Positions 23,804-37,346 of a stretch of 64,000 bases of DNA are shown here, piece after piece. Position 1 is the first letter of the stretch, and each line of letters opens with the position of its first letter. The position numbers and the translations under genes were made by a program. The notes below the pieces were generated by a model. That model was not told the DNA's origin. It searched no databases and saw nothing but the letters and a program-made list of their open reading frames with translations. The DNA is from Saccharina japonica (lineage: Eukaryota; Sar; Phaeophyceae; Laminariales; Laminariaceae), in contig MEHQ01000511.1 of assembly GCA_008828725.1 (NCBI GenBank), positions 36,543-100,542 of the forward strand, written 5' to 3'.

Positions 23804-24012
23804 CTTACCCTATACCCAACCATATAAATACTCGATCCCGACAGTGAACTATGATGGGTGTCGTATTAATAGTCTAACCTTCCTACCTCGCACGGTACAA
23901 AAAAAACGTACAATAATGGGCTTACCCCATACTCACCCATATTAATACTCGATCCCGCCGGGTGACCTATGATAGGTGCCGCAGTCTAACCGTCTACCCC
24001 GCACGGTACAAA
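23804..24012 (+). repeat. Direct tandem duplication, about 112-bp period
   Basis: Both halves carry GGGCTTACCC(C/T)ATAC, TACTCGATCCCG, GTGACCTATGAT-like, AGTCTAACC and CGCACGGTACAAAAAAA in the same order with a modest number of substitutions. Confidence 0.75.
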
Positions 24013-24955
24013 AAAACATACCTGGTATACTCTACAGTGGCAATTCCCACTACTACTGCTGTGCACGGCGCAAAGAAACGTTTACGTGACACCCCTCTCC
24101 CCTCTCACGGTACGCAGTGATCGACGGTGGTAGACTTTTCTTGCCGACAGACTCAAAAATAAACAAATTGTACATCACTACTACAGCAGTAGGGGGGCAA
24201 ACCGAGGGGCAGGAACGACCGAGCGCTTGCTATCAACGCACAATGGAACAACAGGTGATCCCACAACAAACCGAAAACCGGGGAATGTATTACTATTAAT
24301 ACTTATAATATAGCAGTGGTAAGTATATCTCTCAAGCAGCCGCGGACGGCAGCGCCGAAGGCTCCTACCGCTCTCCTCGGTAACACTCCAAAATTGCACG
24401 ACGTACCGCTTGATTTGTTTCGCCCAGGCGTGGACGTGTAGGCCTACATAAAACAGGTGCGCTCCACTCGTAGAGCCCTGCGTTAACGTACTCAGCTCTT
24501 TGACTTGGCACTGCACGGCACCATCAGCAAGGGAAGAAAAATAAAAACCAAGAAAACTATACCTGGCGCCACAAAAAGGAAACACTACAAGTTACGTATA
24601 ATATTATTACTAATAGTATGTACCACCAACAAAGACTTCGAACGGACCCGTACGGAAAGAGTGCCAAGTCAACCCTTCCCGTACCGCACGGCGGCAGTGC
24701 TGGTAGCTCTCGAGTATCACTCTGTCCCGAATTACAAGTATCGTTTGTATTTACTATTAATGAACAAACGAATCTTATATTTCGGGACAGATTGGTACCA
24801 GGTACACCGTATGGACGCACGACCAACCCCCCCCCCCCCCCCAAAACGGCGTTCTTGCGTCGGCTTGCTTTATCGAATAGCCCCCATTTCGTACGTGCTC
24901 GGTCGGGGCATCGGGAGGAGAAAGCGCGCCGCCGCGCGGCGCGCGGCGGCTGAAG

Positions 24956-24993
<38 letters not shown>

Positions 24994-25002
24994 GGGGGGG
25001 GG

Positions 25003-25190
25003 GGGGTGTACTCATGTCGTGCATGGCCGTAGTCGTATGACCATAGACCCTCGCATTGTGGGGGGGTGTACTTCATATTCATGCATGGCCGTAGTCGTAT
25101 GACCATAGACTCGCATCCCGGGGGGGGGGTGTGCTCATGTCGTGCACGGCCGTAGTCGTATGACCATAGAACCTCGCATCCCGGGGGTGG
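25003..25190 (+). repeat. Three tandem PG-1 end fragments
   Basis: Three successive units of about 60 bp each carry a G-run, TGTACTCATG-like sequence, GGCCGTAGTCGTATGACCAT and an AGACCCTCGCAT-like end. They follow a G-run of nearly 50 at 24957-25006. Only the first 55-60 bp of the full repeat is iterated. Confidence 0.8.
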
Positions 25191-27098
25191 GGTAAATTGT
25201 CGTCCACCTCAATGAAAAGCAGCATCATCCCTCTTCTATCTTCATCCTGAACTGCGGAGGGAGGAATCGGGATTGAGACAAACCACATGGCAGGCGGTGG
25301 ACAGCCGGGGCGCACAGCGAAACACGGGGGAGAGCAGAGAATACGCAGGGACAGGGTAAGGCGGTGACGCAAGCGTAATTTTGCTCTCGTGGCAGCGCTA
25401 AAACCACCACGCAAAGTCAGACTGCAACCAACCCTATCCCGTGTGACGGCAAATGCCTAAACAGCACGCACGTATCATATCGTGCATGACAAGCCGCGGG
25501 TGGTAAGCGCGGCTTTCTGCCGGAGGCCGATCCAGGCGTGTGGCTTACTCTTCAGCATGTGTCGAAGGTCCTAACCTACTTGTGAGTTGTATGTATCCTG
25601 TGTCCTTGCAACACGCACCTGCAGGTGGGTGTGCCATGTGTGCGTGGCGACATATTAGACCCCGAGGCTGGCCTACAGCACTTGCCGACGCATATTTACG
25701 AATATTCGTTCAACGCGAAACCCAGGGGCACAAAAAGCGAAATCATCATGCTGCTGTTGCAAAACTTGGGTATTTGTGATGCTTGTGCTCGTCCGGCTGC
25801 AGAATAAAGGTTAGTTGCCGTGTCGTTTACGCGCACAGAACATGCAGCTTCGTATTGAACAAAAAAAACAAAAACACTTTTGAAAGGATTTGACCAAGCG
25901 GTGGACACTACGTTGGCCACTTCACGCCGAGAGCATAACTTAGCGTCGCCGTCTTGAATATACCACAAGGCAAACACACACTGCAACATCTCTCGCTCAT
26001 GCCTCTCAATCAAACGAAAAAAACAAATTGCAAATAAAAAAAGGTACCTGTTCCATCTCGAGTAACCTCTCGCTGTACACGATGGCGTTTTTGCTCGACT
26101 TTTTCGGGGGTGTCGGGCTCGCCAAGTAGTCTCGAAGGCAGGTCAAGTCTGACAGCACCCTCGGGGCGCCAGGGCCCGTCTGGTTTTGACCAAGGAAACG
26201 CGCGCGCCACGAAAAAAACGGTGAAGGTGCGGCGTTGCAACTCACAAAAAACAAACAGACGTTCCCCAAAAAGCGATTCACACGAGAGGGCAAAAAAAAC
26301 GTGTTGACGCGGGATCGATTTATGCAAATACTAAAAAAGACAACCTCAGCTGTCCTGTGAGATGAAGAGAAAAAAATCGTCGAACCTCATATTTGCAAGC
26401 TTGTGTGTGTTATACTTCGAACGCGCTGGATTGTGTTGTGGAACGGTTCCTGGGCGGGAAGATTTCGTGACTAAATAAATGCTTTTCGTGCGTGCATGCG
26501 GGGAACGGGGTCAGTGCTCTCACAGAGTTCTCCGGAGGTCACAGCTTAGCGTGTGTAACTACTGTACCTCTCTGGCAAACGTAGTAGCGAGGCGTACAGT
26601 ACAAGGCAACAAGATCAATATATGTTCTTCAAAAACATCGCGCGGAGGAGCGGACGGAGAGAACAGAAAAAAAGACGCGGGGCTTTTGCCATATTGCGGC
26701 CTTCAGGGTGGGGGTCTGGCCGCCCGAGGAGTAAAAAAATAAATAAAACAAGCATGAATTCGCACGGCGAAGGGGTGTCATATGGACGAACAAGCAGGGG
26801 GGGTACAACAACCGCCCCACCGCCACTGGCTGTGGAGGAAAAACAAACAAAAACGTAAAATGTATTAAGGATGGGGGATTCAGCGTGTGTACCAGCTCGT
26901 AGCTAGTGTGTACGCTCTACGCTCGCTTGCTGATGACCAGCCAAGACACAGCCTAACATTAAGGTAAGCGCTAATCAAATGAGGTATTTTCCTTTGGATA
27001 AAAGTCTGACGAGAAACACAACGGACGTGGGTGGCACCCACGTTGCCCCTCTGCCCCCCGCCCCGCCCTGCCCCCTGCACGCTACGCCACCAAGATTA

Positions 27099-30000
27099 TC
27101 AGCACGCAACAGTGGTTGAAACGGTGAAACGCCGCAAGAAACAAAGAAAGAAACGTTCGCGTAGGCTAGTTTCTCCTGGTCTCGTGCCCCCTACCTTTTT
27201 AACCCAGCTGCATACCGGACACGCCGAAGGGTCGTGGATTCGCGCCTGCATTCCCCAGAATATGGACAGAAGCAGTGAGGCCGTGGGCACGTAAAAGGGT
27301 AGGGTTTAGTCATCTGAGGGGCAGGGAGGGGGGCAACGATTATGCCGTTCTTGGACGCGATCGGTCAAACTTCCAGGTGTAACACGGGGTTGGGGGGGGG
27401 GGGGGGGGGGGTGTACTCATGTTGTGCACGGCCGTAGTCGTATGGCCGTAGACCCTCGCATCTCTGCAATGCCGGGACGGAGCACGTTGGGTTTTCACCA
27501 ACCAGGCAGACATTGCTTGCACCAAGCGCGAGGCGCCGTGAGGTGTTCGGCGAGTTGCTTGAGAGGGGGAGCGGTTTACCCTTTTAGAACCGCACCCTCT
27601 GTTCGGCGACAAAATGCTTGAAATTAGAGTGGGGTTATTTTTTCAGTGGCTGGCGGGTTATCTGCAACAAATTGGTCACTCCTCGCGTGTACCAGGTAGT
27701 CAGAAGGCTGAGTGCACAACCACTACCAGGTACGTTTTTGAATGGGGTATGGGGGGCCGTCGACCCCACATGTTCGCTACTCGTAGAAGCGATGGATGGG
27801 ATCCCTGGGAAGGTATTGCTCTGGTAGCCGGAGCAGTCAATAGCCTCAGCAACTGCCTTCTGTTATTGTACCGGTGCCAGGTACGACTTTGTCGCAACCC
27901 AACACACGGCCCCGTGGGCACCGCCTGCTCAGGCAGGACGAGCGCGTGCACACTGGCTGCCGCAGGCATTTCCACTGTCGTTTGGCGTGCGTTACGTCTG
28001 ACACGGCCCCGTGGGCACCGCCTGCTCAGGCAGGACGAGCACGTGCACGATGGCTGCCGCAGGCATTTCCACTGTCGTTTGGCGTGCGTTATGTCTGACA
28101 CTACCATACACTACCATGTATAGCAGCATGTATGTACGTATCTCCTGGAAGAGCAGCACGACGACATAGCTTTAGAGCCCACACGAGGGGCGGTAAAACG
28201 GAAGGCAACAAGAACAACAACCACAGGAGACGGGGCGGAAAACAAAAGCGAACTCAACAGAAGGAGGAACACCAAGCAAAGCGCTATAACCCAACAGGTT
28301 CAGACAACGAGACCTAGCGCACAAAATTTCTTGCCTGGCAGTGCTCGCGGCCGAAGTAAATAAACTGCAGGTGCAGCTTCGCCCACGAATCTCTGGGAAA
28401 TGCCGCCTTAAGGTCCTCTTCCACTCTGTTCATGGGACAGAAAGCGGCGGGGAGGCGGCGGCGGAGAGGGCGAGCATGGGCAAAAGCAGGCTTGACACTG
28501 AATTTCCCGAGAGCCAAAAACACCATTATTCGTCCGCCCCACCGGCTAGTTGGAATAGATTCCTCTCTCCTGGCTGTATGTACGCCGTTGAGGGAATGTT
28601 TTTGGGAAAGTCCGATGATAGTTGGTAACCAAAAAAACACCCTGGCAACAACAAAAAAAACGATGAAGGCAGCATGCATGGCGGAGAGAGACGCCTTTTT
28701 ACCCACGTATTGTTGTGCTGTCGGCAGCTCACACCGTGCTCGAAGTGCCCACACCGGTTTGTTTCAATCGAAATGAATCGGGGTGGGGCGGCACTTCGTG
28801 TGTGGTTTCTCACCCGGTTGCTTGCTGGCAACAAACTGCGCGCGGAGCTATCGACTGTCGAAGGCCATTTAGCACCGCCAGCGTGCTCCTCGAAACCTAC
28901 CTCCCACCCTATGTTCCCCCAAAGGTAGTAAGTCGTTCGTGCCTGCCTAACAGGTAGGTTTGCTTGCAAGCCTACGTTTGCCGCTCGCGTATTCTGTACG
29001 AACTCATAGATGTAGCGCGGTTCTGCAACTCTCGTGGGGGAAGAGTTTCCACCTTATAACTGCTGTGCACGAACGTTAAAAAAAGGGGAGAGAAGAAAAT
29101 GAGCGCTCGCCTGTGGTGACACCAACGTAACGCGTTTCCCCGTTCCCTCGCAACGGCACACCTACCGCCTGCTGGTGCAGCAATCCCCTTGCGCCCGCCA
29201 CCGACTAAGCGCTAAACGCGCAACACATAAAAACAAAACAAAACAATACAATACAAAGCTAAACAGAACAAATCAACGTAAACAACGCCAACAGGTATAA
29301 CAGAAAGCAAACGTTTGAAAATACGGGGTGACTACCGAAGCTCCTGAGGAAAATTACTGCCGCCACAAAAGTCACCACTACCACCACTACCACCACTAAA
29401 ACCACCACCACCACCACCCTCTCACTTGCTGGCGTTTTTTTCATTCTTCGTGAGTCCCCAACGGAGGGCGAGCCTGTGGATGTGCGTGTCCACAGGGAAG
29501 GCGGGGACGCCGAACGCCTGCACCATCACCACCGCCGCCGTCTTCCGCCCTGCAGGAGTGGCAAGTACACGGCAGGTGAAACACAAGCAAAAAGCGCAGA
29601 AGAAAGGAAAATGAACCTGTCCATCCATCTATCCATCCATCCCATCCATGCATGCATCCATCCATCCATCCATCCATGCATCCATCCATCCATCCATCCA
29701 TGCATCCATCCATGCATCCATCCATCCATCCATCCATGCATCCATCCATGCATCCATCCATCCATCCATCCATCCGTCCACCCATCCATCCATCCATCCA
29801 TCCATCCATCCATCCATCCATCCATCCAGCCATCCATCATCCACCCATCCATCCATCCATCCATCCATCCATCCATCCATCCATCCATCCAGCCATCCAT
29901 CATCCACCCATCCATCCATCCATCCATCCATCCACCCATCCATCCATCCATCCATCCACCCACCCATCGATGACGCAAGGAGGGTCGGTCGCCATCGACA

Positions 30001-33000
30001 TACCAGCGGTCGGCCGTAGTAACGTTCAGCACATACTACTACACATAGCGACGCGAGTTTTCTTCCCCACAAAAAAAAATGAAAACGATTTGCCAGCTAC
30101 AGTATATAGAACGATGATACGTACCACCTTCACTGACCCGGGGCGGGGGGGCGTGTTCAAGGGGATGTTGTTGGTCTGCGCCGCCCAAACGATCCCATTG
30201 CGCGCACAAGGCGGGTGGAATTCACATGGCGGCTGGAGTGTTGATTAAATTCACCCCCCTGAGGCCGAATCTACTGCGTGAGCAAAAACCAGGTGTTTCG
30301 CGCGTCGATATGTATGTATATATATATATATATAAAGACTACAACATTAACCGCTGTCTAAAATATCTGCGTGGTTCTCGGCCCACGAGCTTTCTACCCA
30401 GCACACACGTGCCGCAATGGCTCGCTGATGCGTTACGCGCGGCGCGAGTATTCAGGAAGAACGGAGGGGGGGGAGAAGAGGAGGGGAGGAGGGGAGGGGA
30501 GGGGAGGGGAGGGGGGGGTTCCGGGTACCGTCTCCCAGCTTACCGACGCCTGGTAGGCTTTGCAGACCCTCGAATGTGTCCGGAACCTGCCCATCGAAGC
30601 GGTCCAGCAGCTGCTGCGACAGGGCGATCAAGTGTTTGGCCTTTGTGGGGGCGAGGCCGACAGACCTGAAGGGACGGGCGGCGCCATAGAGTCCCCGATG
30701 GGGGCCGGGGGGGCAAAGGCAACACGCAACGCAACGCTTAAAAACGTTAAAAATAAATGAAAAATAAATATACACCAACCATCACCAGTAGACAAGAAGG
30801 CCGACCGAAGCTCTCGTGCAGCAATTAGGCAACCTTGGAGACGGACGGGACATGCTTTCCCATCTTCCAAACATACATCTACTATCACGGGGGACCATGG
30901 TAAATAGGTACGAATATTGTTAGTAAAGATAGGGAAATGTATAGGTATTTGTGTAAACTGTAGGTCCTATTTACTAGTGTTTACTATGGTCTCCCGCAAT
31001 AGCGTACTTCGAAGTAATTGTTGGGGGGGAGGGATCGCTGGTGAATGGGTAGAGATGAAAGCGACTTCCGTGCCTTGCCTTCTCAACCATCGTGCGTATA
31101 AACTCAACGGAGCGTCTGGTGGTGTTGCAGGCCTTCAGAAAAAACGCGCTTATGCTTTACGTCTTGTTGACCGAGGGTATATATGTTAAACGGCGAAAAG
31201 GGAATCCAAGGGGCATAAGGTATCGTATGACGAAGCTTTCACACGTCAGACAGACAGACCATCTATAGATCATACAGATCATCTACGGATAGATCATTCA
31301 GATCATCTGCATCCTAACCTGCCGTCATGACACGTTGTGCAGGATCTATGTATAGTACAGATCAAACCCAGAAAAAAACGCCCTACATCATGCGGGTTAG
31401 ACGGTTCTCCCACCCGGCAACATGAGCTAGATTATATAGATCATATAGATCAGGGATCTATTCGCCCTGAAAGATTTAGATGACGAAGCGGGAATCGATG
31501 ATCTGCCCGAGGTGTGGAAGCTCCGAATCTATGGGGGCGGGGAGGGGCCTTTTTTTCTCTGACGCTGCGGTGGTTTAGGGGGGTAAAGCGTCGGCTCTTT
31601 GCTGGTGGATTCTTTAGAACGCGTGTTTACCCGGCGAGTATTTTGCCTCTCGTGCGTGCGGCAAAACTGTCTCGTCTTCTGTTTTTCATGGAGCAATTCC
31701 GGTGCGCTCTCTGTTCCTTCTGATTTGTTTCTTGGTCTGCCATGTTTCCTTCAGTTGGCGTCTAGATTGTTAGGCGCCGATTTTTTGGGGGTGGCGGATA
31801 AAGTAGTTGAGGAAGGAGGGGGGAGGGTGCGCTGGGCTCGTGCAAGTTCATCCGAATATTCGAAAAAGCAAGCGGGGTTACACAACATCAGGACATCTAC
31901 TGTTCGTCACTTGTCTCTTGTCATTTATCTCCGAACGGGGCATCATCCGCCGTTGTGCTCGAATGCTACCGCGGTTCGGCTTAAATGGTCCGGTCGGTGC
32001 CCTATCCACCGTTCTGCTTACATGCTGTACCTGGTTTGTACGGTACCTTGTATCAAATGCTCTCTTTGTATCTTGATCTCAAATGCACCCTTTCAGAACT
32101 GCTCTGTACCATTTCATTTGATACCTTGTAACAAATGCTCTCCTTATATCTTGATCTCAATTGTACCCTTTCAGAAGTGCTCTGTACCAAAAACACATAA
32201 TTTCGTGTATGGCCTTTTTTTCAAGCCCTTTGTCCCCAAAACGACAGTGCGGGGTCTAAAGGAGCTATAAACCAAAATGGAAGCCAAGTTTAGTTTTTTC
32301 TTCTGCTTTGAATTGGTACGTCGTTTGTCGCCCTTTCGTTATTTATGCTGAGGGTATTGGTCGATCCGTACTCGCACACACAATCGAGTCTTTTAGCTCT
32401 ATTTTTTATCGTGGTTTATTTTGACCTGCATAAAGTCCCACTTTTCATTTTCTAAACAGTTGAACTACTACGTCGTATATACTTCGTAAAAATCCACGTA
32501 CTCGTACAGTAGTATCCAAGTAAAGCCGGGGTGTAGCCACACGCACACTAAAAAGCTTTTACCCTTTTCGTGGTACTCGGGGGGCTGGTACATCGACTAG
32601 TTGCGCACAAGCAAGAACAGAGCTACTCGAGTCACAAAAAATGGGTCAGTCGTTGTACCGCCTGCTGACATATAACGCATACCGCCTTCACGATATCACA
32701 GCTCCACGGCATCGCTGAAGAGGAAAGACGGTGCAAAGACACGACCCTACACATAAAAAAAACGCAGTGGAAAACCACGTGGCATGCGTGGCCGCGTGCG
32801 CGCAGTGCGCGCAGTGGCCGTTTGTACAAACAGCAGTGGCAACAACAGCAACAACAAAAAACGGGACGGAGGAAAAAAAACGTTTCGGCGGTGGTGTTCT
32901 CGAGAGCCGGAGACGAACGATGAATACATCGATGTCTACCAGCGAGAGCAAAAAGGAGCACGGCTGGTGGTTCTATCGTCTGCGCCTACCTGATGATCCG

Positions 33001-36000
33001 CTGCACATCTTCTTGGTCCATCTTGGACAAGGACTGTGGGCCCGGCGCCACCCTAAAAAGCTCCTTGGTCACCTCGTTCACCTTTGGCGGCAACGAACGG
33101 TAGTGCCAGGGCGGATATAGGGGCGGGTATAGGACGCCGCGGGGGTGGCGATCGTATACAGTCGACAGGCCGTCAGTCGGTGCGATGGATCAAGGGCCCA
33201 CTCGGTCGATGAGGCGGTTACTGCGCCGTGTTGTTGGGTATACGATGGCCAGCCACTGCCAGAGGGCCGGAATAATAGTTATGATGGCAGTAGACGTTGT
33301 GCTAGAGAACGACCGACAGCCTCCGTGGTTAACCTCCGTGGTTAACCTGTGACAAGGACAGACCCGACAACTTGAAAACAGCAAAACCAAAAAATGAAGC
33401 ATAAACATCAACCAACAACAACAATAATGACGACGACGGCGGCGACAGCTGACGCCTCGCTACACATGCAGTCGACAGCAAAACAGCAAATCGATTGCGC
33501 CACGTACGAAACAAAAGCAAAACATACAACAAAGCGAGACAGAGCTAAACGAAACACACGCCAAACCAAAACAAAGAACAAAGGCCCCATTATGCACACC
33601 GCATGAGGAAAAAGCTGCACGCCATGCACGCACGTACCTGCCCGTCCGTGGTTTGAGCAGAGAGGAGTACGCCGCACAGCAACGTGAAGCTGTCCTGCGC
33701 TCGGCACAGAGGGGAAACGGAAGAAAACAAAACGGAGGGAAAAGAGGACGCACGATGACGAGCACGCCCAACCTTGTATTTCCTTTAAGACCGCGCGGGG
33801 GTTCCAGAGATTTCCTGGAGGCTTTCAGGCGTGTCCTGGAACCCAGCCGTACAGCCGAAAGGGCATCAAAACACCCATCTTGTCCATGCCGCTGTAATTA
33901 GAGCTCCCTACTCGTGGAGTATATGGTTAGCTGGCCCGTGACCAACACACGCAGAGACACAAAAAAAAACACGAGAGCTATACCGGAGGCCCACGAACAA
34001 AACCACGAGGATAGGAGTATTTGTAAGAGAAAAAAAACAACGACTGCCACGCCCTGAGCGCATACAAAAAAACAAAACCGCAGCACGCCACCCCCCCCCC
34101 CCCCCCCCCCCCGCGGGACAAACAAGCAGGCGACTACTCTTGGGGTCATAACGCTCGCCCCTCACCACGTGATTGATCGGAATGGGCGGGTCAGGGTACA
34201 GGGCGTCCATGACGCTGAGGATCAGCGCCGCCTTCTCGGCCAAACGCGGCGGAATTTTCTTCCGAGAAACATTTTCCCCTCCGCCGCGCTTTTCTTCGGC
34301 CTTGATCTTGACCTTCCTGTCCGCCTTCCTCGGGCTCTTCTTGCCGACTTTTTTCTCCGACTCCATCGTCTGCGGGCTACTGCTCGTCCCTGGGCCCCGG
34401 GCGCCGCCGACACGCCTCCTCTCGCGTTTCACCGGGTTTCCCATTGAGGCGTTATCTTGACCGCCCCGAGAAAACCCCGCCCCGACCACAGGCGCCGCCG
34501 CCGTCGCTTCTTCTTCTTTGACCACCGCCTCTACCGCTTCCTCTTTGACCGCTGCCCCTGTAGCTTCTTCTTTGACTGCCACCCTGCCCGTCTTTCGGTA
34601 CCTGGCGGCGGCAGCAGCAGCAGCAGGCTCGGGCCTTGTTGCTGTTGCGCCGTGCGAAGTCTTCTTCTGCGCGAGAGCGTCGCCCCCAGCGTGCTGCTCC
34701 GTCCTGTGTCCTTCAGGCTTGGGCTGTTTTGCGTGCTGGAGAGTACCCGTGCTCGCCATCGCTCCTGAGGCGTTGTCGACGGCGGCAGAGGCGGCGGCAG
34801 CGATTTCTGCGCAAGTAAAAAATAGCGGCGGGGGAAAAGTGTAAGGAGGTATCATATCAGGGTATGCCGCGTGTTTTGCCTTGTAAGGGTGGCACCTAAA
34901 CATTTCATGAGGCTCCTCGCTTGAGGAGCTCCACGCTATGGATAAGCCGAAAAAACTGATGTTGAGAAAAGCTAAAAGGCGCAACCCGATGAAACGAACA
35001 AAATCCCCAAAACCTACACAACAGGTATGGCACGAAAAAAAATATTCGCAAAAAACAATGTGTTGATTGTGCGTGTAATATATATATATATATATATATA
35101 TGAAGCAGCTAGTTAACTAACATGCGTGTGTGGGTCCCCTGTGATACATGCGCCATTTCATTGTTTTGGTCATTTTTCTCATACTATTTTTAACACATTA
35201 GGCATTCCCTTTTGAGAGGATAACGAATGCTCCTGGACTTGGAAAGCCGTGGCAATGGCCGTGGGGATCAGTGGTCTTGGCGGGAAGAGCGAGAGCGAAG
35301 AGAGGGCGTGAGCGCCGCTGCCATGCGGCCGCGCGTGTGCGCCTCGCTGATGAGTCGTCTCTTCTGCCCCCTTCGCATTCGCAGGCGGCGTGCTTGTTCT
35401 CGACACACGTTTCGAGAGGATTTGTACGTACGTGCGACGTTTGATGGCAACAATCACAATCCCTGCAGTCGGCGCAGAAACAACACGCCATGAGGACGAG
35501 AGAGTAGTAGGCGCACCAAGCTTGTGCCAAACTTAGGTCTCGTATCAAAGTTGATTGAATTCTTACAGCGAACGTATTTTTTTATATAATCACAAATCGC
35601 AACAAAAAAGGTAGCATTACATACCCTCGCAAGCACCTTCTCTGTAGATATGGTAAAAGCTCGAAATAACGAGAAAACGCATGAAGGCTTCTTCCGTTAA
35701 CCGCCGACCTCATCACGCATGCCCAGGCCGCTCGAACAACACGGCGGCACAATGACGCAACACGCAGGAGGAGCAGCAGCAGCCTACCAGTATACTGTCA
35801 GCCTACCAGTATACTGCTGTTCGGGGGCAAAGCTGGAACCGGAGTACCGGACCACTTCGTATCGCAGTAGACCACGCCCACGCTCGATCCACTGTAGGAT
35901 AACGGCTATGGTATGATATACGCGAGTTTGTTCTACTGTAACAAGTATAAGGTACATATAGGGTATCCTGTACCAGGTATATCATATCGGCCTCTCATAA

Positions 36001-36968
36001 GACGATACCGATACGACCGTAGATCGGGCTTCAGGAAAGACATACACCCTCGCACGGTTGGCGGCTAACATTTCCTGCGCGGGGAAGTGGTGAGCCGCGA
36101 CGTCGATGCGCCGTACGGGTTCACTGCCCGCGCCCGGTGGCCGCGATGACCCGCGATGACACAGCGAGGGATGTACATCATTTTACTTTTTCGTGGCACT
36201 GTCCGCGACATGTCGCGGCAGTGTCCGTAACGTGTCGCGACATGCCGCGACACGCCACGGAGGCTGTCGCGGCATGTCGCGGACGCTGTCGCGGCATGTC
36301 GCGATATGCCGCGACACTCCGCGACGTGCTGTGACATGACGCGGACAGTGCCACGACATGTCTCGGAACACCATGTCCACAGCGTGTGTCGCGGCGTGTG
36401 TCGCGGCAAGCACTGCGACGAGTGTCGCGGGAAGCACCGCGGCGTGTGTCGTGGCGTGTGTCGCGGCGTGTGTCGCGGCAAGCACCGCGGCAAGCACCGC
36501 GGAGAGAGTCGCGGCGAGTGTCGCGGCAAGTGTCGAGGCAAGTGTCGCGGCAAGTGTCGCGGCGAGTGTCGCGGCGAGTGTCGCAGCGTGTGTCGAGGCG
36601 TGTGTCGCGGCAAGCCCACGGCGAGTGTCCTATCCCTATCCCTAACCCTAACCCTAACGCCCCTACACACGCCGCGACACACGCCGCGACACACAGCGCG
36701 AAACTAGACGCGATACTAGTCGCGACACACGCCGCGGCATTTGACGCGAAACCTGTGGCGACACTTGCCGCGACACTTGCCGCGACACTTGTCGCGACAC
36801 GTGCCAAGATACTTTCCGCGGCGCATGCCGTGGCAGTTGCCTTGGCGCTGGCCGATACAACGATACTATCTTGCGTCTAGTTTCGCGCTGTGTGTCGCGG
36901 CGTGTGTTGTTGGCGGCAGGAGATCCTGGGGGGAGCACACGAGGCTCCTCATCCTTGCGGACGCACGT

Positions 36969-37018
<50 letters not shown>

Positions 37019-37177
37019 GAGAGCTTATGCAAGAATTTTAGCTCCATATATCGTACTCTTATTGCCATTGCGTATATACACCCGACACCAGCTCACAAGT
37101 TTCGTCGCATTGAGGAACGAGGGTTCGTCTTGATAACGACAACCGCCGCCGCGTGGCCAACCAATACTACTACTATA

Positions 37178-37251
<74 letters not shown>

Positions 37252-37298
37252 TTAATACTACTACTACTACTGTACTACTACTACTACTACTACTACTG

Positions 37299-37346
<48 letters not shown>

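Larger units (their letters stand above)
20647..27098. other. Gene-poor gap between TerC and endonuclease III (convergent 3' ends)
   Basis: No reading frame here could be assigned. Contents: SINE at 21949-22310, small MITE at 23163-23240, a tandem duplication near 23804-24012, a G-run of about 50 at 24957-25006 with three PG-1 end fragments, and scattered short ORFs with low-complexity or shadow-like composition. The 3' UTRs of both flanking genes must lie at the edges. Confidence 0.5.
27246..28334 (-). other. GC-AG intron of the endonuclease III gene
   Basis: In gene orientation exon 7 ends CACTGCCAG and the intron starts GCAAGA. The acceptor is GGGAATGCAG and exon 8 continues GCGCGAATCCACGAC. 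Joining at these points restores [15 protein letters not shown] in phase 0, while no GT donor nearby gives a continuous family match. The intron holds a PG-1 fragment and a 97-bp tandem duplication. Confidence 0.8.

Noticed and set aside
29526-30248. Long frames encoding HPSIHPS or DGWMDGW repeats on both strands
   Set aside because: They are translations of the (CATC)n minisatellite within an intron of the endonuclease III gene.
36065-36880. Frames of up to 209 codons rich in Arg, His, Cys or Ala/Val/Ser on both strands
   Set aside because: They are all six-frame readings of the TGTCGCGGC satellite.
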